This document shows, piece after piece, positions 57,405-64,000 of a DNA stretch of 64,000 nucleotides (positions within the stretch are counted from its first letter, which is position 1; every line of letters begins with the position of its first letter). The translations under genes were made by a program, and so were the position numbers. A model generated the notes under the pieces. It had not been told where the DNA came from. It did not search any database and saw only the letters and a list, made by a program, of their open reading frames with translations. The stretch lies in assembly GCA_015501075.1 (NCBI GenBank), contig JADNYJ010000017.1, positions 248,001-312,000 on the forward strand, read 5' to 3'. The stretch comes from Gymnopilus junonius (Eukaryota; Basidiomycota; Agaricomycetes; Agaricales; Galerinaceae).

Positions 57405-59505
57405 ATGCCGTTCTTGTACTTGCTTTATGGCTTGCTTGCGTTTGTGGCGGCATTACCAGGAAAGGCGGAAATCAATGTGAGCGCTCTTCACTGGGACGTT
57501 TTGAAGAATCATGGCTGACGAAATGTCTTCACATATAGCCACTTACTCCAGTACACCTAGTAGCCCCCGATGCGTCTATGAAAGCTGCCTTCATACCTTT
57601 TGGAGCTATAACGACAAATATCTGGGTCGAAGACAAGGTCCGTCGCAAGCAATCTATATAATACTAGCAGGAATTGTATGAAGGTTTTATTGAATAGAAT
57701 GGCGTGTTTCGAGATATAATACTTGGATTTGATAACCATGTAAGTACTCTTTGCTTTAGAATATATTTAACATAATTAAAGACAGCGTCGTTCAGACATT
57801 ATACCAAAGCGATGCAGATGGGCATCCTTACTTCGGCCCCATCGTTGGCAGGTCAGCTTTAATTGTAAAACACCAACGTTCGGCCTTGTCACTCAATGTC
57901 TTTTTAGATACGCCAACAGAATAAGAAATGGAGCGTTCACTATTCCAATTAGCAAAGATGCGTCGGGTCCAGGGAAAAAATTCTTCGTTCCGCACAACGA
58001 AGGTATTGGTTACAATTTTGGACCCTATGAATGACTTCTTGATGCGGATCGTAATAGGCAACAATACATTGCATGGTGGTCCCGACGGTTTTGACCGCCG
58101 CCAATGGACTGCGGTTAAACGGTCATCTAATTCTGTAACATTCTCTCTCAAAGATCCCAACGGAACGGAAGGTTTTCCAGGCACTGTTAAAACACTGGTA
58201 AAACTCACTGCATTTCGAATGCATTTATAACTAATGCCATGTTTATACAGGTGACATACACGCTAGAACCAAAGTCTACATGGAAAATCAGCATCCACGC
58301 AACCGCTTCTGCCTCGACGCCCATCATGCTCAGCGGACATCATTATTGGAATTTGGAGGCATATCAAGAGTCAGAGGATTTGAACGCCCACTTTGCCCAG
58401 TTTGAAGCTTCCAGATTTGTCGAGACAGATGGAGCGTTGATCCCTACTGGAAAATTGACTTCCGTACAGGGTTTGCCATTGGACTTTAGGAGAGCAAAGT
58501 CTATCGGTGAAAGCATTCCTGCAACCGCGGCGGCGCAGTTTTGCGGAACTGGTTTGTCGCCTTTTGCATTAGATGAGGATATATTCTGACAGTATAATTA
58601 GGCTGCGTAGGCTTTGATAATTGCTGGCTTCTCGACAGTGTCAATGAGAAGAAACCTGCCTTTTCTATCTGGAGCAATAATTCAGGGATCAAGTACATCT
58701 TTCCTTATTATGGCGTGGTTTCTATCATTGACTTGGATCTATAGGTTGGACATATTCACAAATCAGATCGCCTTCCAGGTAATGCTCTGCACCGTGACTT
58801 AGAGTCTGTTCGGTAACCATAATCATAATCGATTATGATTATTGATGGCAGCCGGCACTTTCCGCCGCTCGCCAAATTGAGTCATCCCGTCACGCACGCC
58901 TTATCAAGCGATCTCCTGCGCATCTTATCGTCCCCCGCACTTCTTTTCATGCCGCCGCCGTGTTTCTAGCTGCTGCGTATCTTGTCAATGTTATTGGTAT
59001 TGCTACAACCATTTATGCATCCCCGTTGTACTGGAGACAAGAGTATCATAATTCAAAGTTGAGTGGGGATGCCTGGGTTGATGAGTTGATACATGGCCAT
59101 CCAGATCGGGTTCGCACAGAGCTTTGGACCATGTATTCCTGGCTATCTTATCGGTCGTGACGATTTGTGACAGATTCCCAATTTGGCTTGCGGATAAGTC
59201 CGGCTGCCATCAATAATCATAATCGATTATGATTATGGTTACCGAACAGACTCTTAGTGGCAAACGCTAACACTTTAGGTTAGGTATATACTTGTAACGG
59301 TATCTTCAATATGTCCTTGCCTATTTCTCGCAAGGCATCACAAGGAGGTCCTGATGCTGTCTATGCCGACCACTCCTGCGTTGTCATTGAACCCGAAAGT
59401 ATTGTCGACGCTATCAATAATCCAGAATTTGGCGTCAATCAAATCTTTGGACCTGACAGAGCTTATGATTGGGAGTCTACTTACGTGTTTTCGACTATTC
59501 ATTAG
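57405..59505 (+). CDS. Secreted aldose 1-epimerase (galactose mutarotase-like)
   Basis: Interconverts the anomers of aldoses. ATG at 57405: MPFLYLLYGLLAFVAALPGK, a signal peptide, so extracellular or secretory. About nine exons, with motifs in order: MKAAFIPFGAITTNIWVEDK, FRDIILGFDNH, GPIVGRYANRI, TLHGGPDGFDRR (catalytic His), VTYTLEPKSTWKI, IMLSGHHYWNL (second His), FDNCWLLDSVNEKKPAFSIW, LDIFTNQIAFQ, then after the intron 58779-59283 VYTCNG, HSCVVIEPESIVDAINNPEF (catalytic Glu in VIEPES), and a stop at 59503-59505. The intron before VYTCNG contains a 452-bp transposon-like insert. The coding sequence reads through all splice joints; the catalytic residues are intact. Confidence 0.9.
58802..58855 (+). 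repeat. Left terminal inverted repeat
   Basis: 54 bp, exact complement of the right end, including the palindrome at 58819-58842. Confidence 0.9.
59200..59253 (-). repeat. Right terminal inverted repeat
   Basis: 54 bp matching the left end in inverted orientation, followed by the second TTA of the target-site duplication. Confidence 0.9.
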
Positions 59506-60020
59506 TGCCTTGTCGTTCCGAGATTTTCCTTTGTCCGAACTTCGAAGGCTGATTCAATGCCAAACAATTATCTCAAGACCCATGCGTACCGTTACACATT
59601 CGAATGATCAAAAACTAGCTTGGAAAAGTCGCCTACCTGGACGTCTGTCAGGTAGCGGGTCATTTTTAGACACATTTATAAGGAGATATAACCTTTTTTG
59701 GCGATAAGGTAATACCAATTGCGTGGTCTGTTTCATGATTCGCAGTGGCTTTGGTGCAGGCAATCTTCATCATTTACTTGGTGCTTTATAAACAACTTAC
59801 AGAACAACTATCCGGTTATCCAACTCGCGTGTATGAAGGTGCGACCTCACTTTTACTTTGAATATTTTGAATGATGCCAATTGCGTAGGCTGGTACGAGA
59901 AGAGAACGTGCAGTGATGTCAGTCCGAGATCAAATTTTCAGAGACGCCTAGTATTTATACTCTGTCTTGCGTCAGTCCCCACCATACAATAGTCCCTCAT
60001 AAATCTATCAGCTCTTCACA
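59506..60020. other. Intergenic, no gene seen
   Basis: 515 bp between the epimerase and the SDR gene. Open frames here are short and not family-like; presumed 3' flank and SDR promoter. Confidence 0.4.
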
Positions 60021-60797
60021 ATGTCGTCAGCCGCCCCGCTCCAAGGCAAAACTGCCATTATCACCGGCGGCAGCAAAGGCATAGGTGCCGCCACCACGAA
60101 GCACCTTGCCGCCCTTGGCGCCAACGTTGTTTTCACGTACTCCAGCGATTCAGCTACCGCCGAAGCTCTCGCGAAGAAATTAAACTCTGAGTTCCCTTCC
60201 CTTCCTGATGAACAACCCCGCGCGCTTGGCGTTAAAAGCGATTCGACTTCGATGATCGACCTCAAATCTCTGGTAGCTAAAACGCTGGAGACGTATTCCC
60301 ACATTGACATCCTCATCCTCAATGCCGCCATCTTGCCCATGCAAGACCTCGCCAACGCCACAGAAGCTACCTTCGAGGCCGCTATGAATACCAACGTCAA
60401 AGGACCCCTATTCCTGACCCAACTTGTCGCTCCTCATCTCGCTCCAGGATCACACGTTGTCTTCATTTCCACGTCTCTTACCATCGCGAGCACTGTCACG
60501 CCCAACTATCTCATATATGCCGCTACGAAAGGCGCTGTTGAGCAGATGATCAGGGTCCTCAGCAAGGATTTGGCAAAGAGGGGGATTTGTGTAAACGGAG
60601 TCGGGCCTGGACCTACGGGTACTGAGATGTTTTACAAGGACAAGAGCGACGCAGTTCTGAACGCTATCAAGCAATTGATTCCAATGGGGCGGGTCGGTAC
60701 GCCGGAGGAAGTAGCGGAGGTCATTGGCTGGTTATCTGGGGATGGTAGTCGCTGGGTTTCGGGCCAGGTAATAAGGGCGAATGGCGCAATGGCGTAA
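60021..60797 (+). CDS. Short-chain dehydrogenase/reductase (classical SDR)
   Basis: Single-exon gene of 258 residues starting MSSAAPLQGKTAIITGGSKG. NAD(P)-binding glycine motif TGGSKGIG; NAA (LILNAA); catalytic Ser in VVFISTSLTIAS; the YxxxK pair in YAATK; and the conserved PGPTGTEMF after the active site. Ends VSGQVIRANGAMA, the usual 3-ketoacyl-reductase-like C-terminus. After the glycine motif YSSDSATAEAL suggests NADP preference. Oxidises or reduces an alcohol/ketone; the substrate is unknown. Like the Nudix gene it lacks introns. Confidence 0.92.
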   Translation: MSSAAPLQGKTAIITGGSKGIGAATTKHLAALGANVVFTYSSDSATAEALAKKLNSEFPSLPDEQPRALGVKSDSTSMIDLKSLVAKTLETYSHIDILILNAAILPMQDLANATEATFEAAMNTNVKGPLFLTQLVAPHLAPGSHVVFISTSLTIASTVTPNYLIYAATKGAVEQMIRVLSKDLAKRGICVNGVGPGPTGTEMFYKDKSDAVLNAIKQLIPMGRVGTPEEVAEVIGWLSGDGSRWVSGQVIRANGAMA

Positions 60798-61102
60798 CGG
60801 AATGAGCGAGTGGGATAGTTTTCGGAAGCGGTCTAGAAGGGGACGTATCCATTTCTGGGAAATATTACCATTTTTATTCTACTCTTTTTCATACTTGATA
60901 AATTAGATATTATCGACAGAAATCCTTCATATTTCTATCGCTTTTGAAGTTGCCAGGATCTCGTCACCGACCGTGAGCCAGAAGCTACACGAGGTTCATT
61001 TGTCTCCCTTTGCATAACAGCTCCCTATCAGTAAAGAACGCGTGACGAGAGAGATGTCGATCAAGCCCGGCTCGCACAAGTTCAACAAAGTTCGACGCAC
61101 CT
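60798..61102. other. Intergenic, no gene seen
   Basis: 305 bp of shared 3' flank of the convergent SDR and methyltransferase genes. Confidence 0.4.
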
Positions 61103-61806
61103 TCATCCTTCAAAAATTCCATCTTGATAAAATCTGCTTTTCCAGGATCTGGATGAACGGACGCAGAAGAACCTAGAGGAATGCATTGTCACCTAGTTTT
61201 CATTTTGCATTTATTTTTCAACTTACGTGTGGTCAAAGATTAGGTCAAAAAGTTCGTTTTCAGGCAAGTGCAAGGCAAAAAAAAACCCCCCTTTAGAGAC
61301 GCTCGCCCGCAGATCGGGATTTGGTTCTTTGGTTTTATCTAGTCGCCTGCAATATTTGACCAACAGACTCCTCCGGTACAAAAAATATCGGCACATACTC
61401 ATTCGCTCTTTTGATCGCCGTATCCACGATGTCAAGTCCCAGACATACAATTCCTACGGTCTGACTAATGTATTCGACATCATATCCCTGATAAGCAAAA
61501 CCAGAAGTGGTTTTGAATGTAAAGCACCAAGGATAATCAGGGCCTACAGCTCCGCAACCGGGCACCAATGCTCGCCCATTTTGTGGGAGGTTTAATCCGC
61601 TGAACGCAAGCGCTTCTTGCAGAGAGAGCTGAGGATACTTTCCCCTTTCCCAAGGAGTGATCTCCAGGGACCTGTCCGACAGTGACACGGGTATTGGCTC
61701 TCTCCTTAAGAGATGGAGTAGCCTGAATGTTCACTTAGCAGGTCAATTCCCATGTGGAAGGATCGTCTGATTTGACGATGTCGGGGTGGGTCCGGTCGCT
61801 ACCCAT
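61103..61806 (-). pseudogene. TPMT/thiol methyltransferase-like, truncated
   Basis: SAM-dependent methyltransferase relic. ATG at 61806: MGSDRTHPDIVKSDDPSTWE then LT. The next exon reads SLEITPWERGKYPQLSLQEA and GRALVPGCGA. Over an intron it gives GYDVEYISQTVGIVCLGLD and DTAIKRANEY (motif I GCGxGYDV and its acidic partner). A later exon has LHLPENELFDLIFDHT, then FFC, which normally continues for some 80 residues. Here it stops after VRSSRSWKSRFYQDGIFEG (TGA 61103-61105), so the C-terminal part of the fold is missing. The first splice, which must leave TG before G-TCC, has no GT donor. Truncation and the defective splice suggest a decaying gene. Confidence 0.6.
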
Positions 61807-62239
61807 CACAAATTTTGGATGGAACTCAGATACAGCTCAGGTGCCTACAGTTAAGAACTGACCAGCTGTTGCTGGAGGGTTGATGAGAAGTTGACAAGTG
61901 AGGGCGCAGTCCAAGGACCTTCGATTACTGCCGGCCCGAGAAGCGGAGATCCATTTTATTACCAATTACTACCTATCCAGCCGATTTTCATTCTCAATTC
62001 TCAATCCAGTCTATCTGCGATTGAACCAGCACCGTCAAGTGGGCATTGCACCTAAAGGCCTAAATGTGAATTCTATATGCTCTAACTCCATTTCCTCTAT
62101 TGCTGACTGACATTTGTCCTCAGAAAGACTCATTTACAGGGCTCATCATCCTGCGATTCAGAGTCCTCCTCTCAACGAGCCATCGGACGTAGAACTCGCT
62201 GTGCAATCCCTCCGACTGATCTGTCGCGTCTTTTTGGGT
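61807..62239. other. Intergenic between divergent genes
   Basis: 433 bp before the F-box gene. An open frame in phase with the F-box ATG reaches back to about 62114 but has no ATG, so the start at 62240 is preferred. Confidence 0.4.
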
Positions 62240-63620
62240 ATGCCAACTCTACCACCAGAGCTATACGAAGCTATCCTCGATCACCTAGGCGGCGACAGCA
62301 CCGCTCTCAGAACATGTGCCCTCGTTTCCCGTCTTTTCGCCCGCAAATGTCAACAATTGCTCTTTAGGAGCATCACTCTTGGCCGTCCATTCAAGCAATT
62401 TGAGGGAAGCATCGTTTCCAAAAATTGGCCTTCCAAAAACCTTTACCAGACTTTCTCCAGCTCTCCCCATCTCGGTCGACTCATCGAGGAGTTCGAAATC
62501 AGCGACGCCACACTCATGAACTTTTATCGAGAAGAATTGTCGTGGATTAGAAAGGACCTAGATGTGGCCCGCATTTTACCTCTGCTTGGCAACCTCCAAG
62601 CACTTGTCATAACAGGTAATTATATGGGAAGTAGGCTAAATTTCCGTGCCTGGAAGCCAGAGCTTAAGTTCGCCATCTTGCGCAAAACACCTTCGATCTC
62701 GACAATCTATCTGGCATATATTCGGAATGTACCTTGGATGATCCTCAAATCCATACCCTCATTGAAGTCTCTTTATCTTTACCAAGTGTCATTCGTTGCA
62801 AATGATGCTACAGTCCTACCTGTCAGTGCTGAATTGGATGCGGACTCGAAACAGGCGGAACTAGAGACCCTGCACATCAAGACAACTTCAAGAGAAGAAT
62901 GGCGGTCCTTATACCTGTGGTTGCAGATCGATAACGGGAGCTTTGATTTAGACCATTTAACCGATTTGACGCTGGATGTCGACTTCGTGATTGAAGAACC
63001 ACAAACCAGCGGACCGGAGGAGATTCACGGCATAGCATGGCTGCTTCAGCGCTGTTCAGGCAGCTTGAGAAGCTTAAATTTAATTTTTCCCCAGGAAGGT
63101 GCGTTCGCATTCTTTCTCGTTTTAGACTTGAAATGACTACTCCCGAGGTAGTTGCTTCTCCGCATTTTTCCAGTCAAAAATATCTCGATTTAAGTTCCAT
63201 GCCAAGTTTACAGGAACTTTGCCTGCACGGTTGTGTGTGGAGTGATAGAACTGGGTCCCAAAACATTATTCCCTGGCTAGTCAGAAACATATCTGAAGTC
63301 CCAGAGTCATGTCAATTACAGCGCCTGACTCTTCTTTTCACAATCGAAGACTTCGAGTTCTTGCCCGAGACTGGTTTCGACGAAGCCGTTGGGAAGATCT
63401 GGCAGATATCATAGAGAAGGTGGATAAACGGTCGGAAGTCCATATTCATATCTCGATTTTAGGTGGCATTGGAACATACGTGCAGGACGTGTTGACGACG
63501 TACCTCGCTCGACTTCTATCCCTCAAGTTGCTTACTATTAATCGAATAGATCTGAGGACGAACTTAGTTAGTTTCATTAACATGAGGAGGCGTTTTTATG
63601 TCATTAAAATATCGTTCTGA
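62240..63620 (+). CDS. F-box protein with LRR-like region
   Basis: ATG at 62240: MPTLPPELYEAILDHLGGDS then TALRTCALVSRLFARKCQQL, a clear F-box (SKP1 binding, SCF ubiquitin ligase). A long region of LRR-like beta/alpha text follows: HLGRLIEEFEISDATL, VARILPLLGNLQALVITG, MILKSIPSLKSLYLYQV, LDHLTDLTLDVDF. After a small intron near 63098-63170 it continues KYLDLSSMPSLQELCLHGCV and LQRLTLLFTIEDFEF. At about 63395 the frame breaks: AVG is followed by EDLADIIEKVDKRSEVHIHI in another frame, restored by one more G in the GGG run. It ends near 63620. Intact apart from that single base, so probably a real gene. Confidence 0.75.
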
Positions 63621-64000
63621 ATGTAAATACAGGAAATTGAATTGTGAGGACTGCATAGTCAAGCAACTTCCATCCCATTGCCAGATGCAAAGGTGCAGAG
63701 CTGGAAGTCGCTCCGGCTTAATTGAGTCTTACTGGTGTTTGCTCTATCCCTAGAGACAATACCCTATTCCAAGAAAAGGATAAGAGTTACCATCGCATGT
63801 TCACAATGGCTGCTGTGAGGGAAAGGTGAAAGAAGAAAAATTTTGCGCCAAGACTTATAAAGATTGTGGACATCACGTGATGAGAAATCGGAGTTTGGAC
63901 TAAATTTAAAACCACATTCGTTTGGCCATCCCTTTCTCATTCATCTAATTCTCATAGTCCAGGTATCCGTTCTGAACATTCCCTGCATCATAAGCACATG
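63621..64000. other. Window end, no gene seen
   Basis: 380 bp of 3' flank. No start of a new gene can be supported before the window ends. Confidence 0.4.

Larger units (their letters stand above)
58802..59253. mobile_element. PIF/Harbinger-like non-autonomous DNA transposon in an intron
   Basis: 452-bp insert with perfect 54-bp terminal inverted repeats (58802-58855 and 59200-59253) starting GAGTCTGTTCGGTAACC, flanked on both sides by a TTA target-site duplication (58799-58801, 59254-59256). A 3-bp TWA duplication is the mark of the PIF/Harbinger superfamily. Inside each TIR lies a perfect 24-bp palindrome (ATAATCATAATC and its complement). Between the TIRs an open frame of about 100 codons runs to 59160, with WVDELIHGHPDRVRTEL, like the N-terminal part of fungal Harbinger transposases; the catalytic domain is missing. 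Excising element plus one TSD leaves a 50-nt intron, the local norm. Confidence 0.85.

Overview
The window is nuclear DNA of a filamentous basidiomycete, most likely a mushroom-forming agaricomycete. Genes are dense and intron-rich: most introns are about 50-60 nt with GT-AG ends and CTAAC-like branch points. The gene content fits this too: DUF4470-MYND proteins, F-box/LRR families, an expanded set of multi-span membrane proteins and a CaaX-ending lipopeptide pheromone precursor. No rRNA, tRNA, CRISPR or bacterial-type operon was seen.

Layout. 0-8 kb: an NCS1 purine/cytosine permease, then a divergent pair encoding the carboxyltransferase (minus) and the biotin-carboxylase/biotin-carrier (plus) subunits of an acyl-CoA carboxylase. 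8-16 kb: a decayed F-box gene, a cytochrome P450 with a GC-AG intron and broken reading, a gene-poor stretch with a degenerate 43-45 bp tandem repeat, and a small membrane protein. 16-23 kb: a DUF4470-MYND zinc-finger protein, an unknown membrane protein (minus) and a Nudix hydrolase. 23-34 kb is a housekeeping block: a mitochondrial-type DEAD-box helicase divergent from CTP synthase, an SRPK-like kinase, and nucleoporin Seh1. 33.8-37 kb: tandem paralogous membrane-protein units. 37.8-41.3 kb: a C2H2 transcription factor and an LRR-like gene. 42-46.6 kb: a long multi-exon gene joining a basidiomycete-specific region to a metacaspase-like peptidase domain. 48-54.3 kb: a very large serine-rich protein and an NYN-LOTUS RNA-regulator-like protein. 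55.7 kb: a two-copy pheromone precursor. 57.4-59.5 kb: a secreted aldose 1-epimerase whose intron holds a 452-bp PIF/Harbinger-like transposon derivative. 60-64 kb: an SDR oxidoreductase, a truncated TPMT-like methyltransferase and an F-box gene.

Some parts work together. The two acyl-CoA carboxylase subunits share one 592-bp intergenic region and together supply every domain of a biotin-dependent carboxylase. The helicase and CTP synthase also share a divergent promoter.

The most notable items are the pheromone precursor, the metacaspase fusion, the intronic Harbinger-like element and the tandem membrane-protein units. Several otherwise good genes (DUF4470-MYND, metacaspase fusion, F-box at 62 kb, probably NYN-LOTUS) show single-base frame breaks at runs of G or C. 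This looks more like consensus-sequence error than independent gene decay. All exon structures were worked out by eye, and 5' ends are often uncertain.
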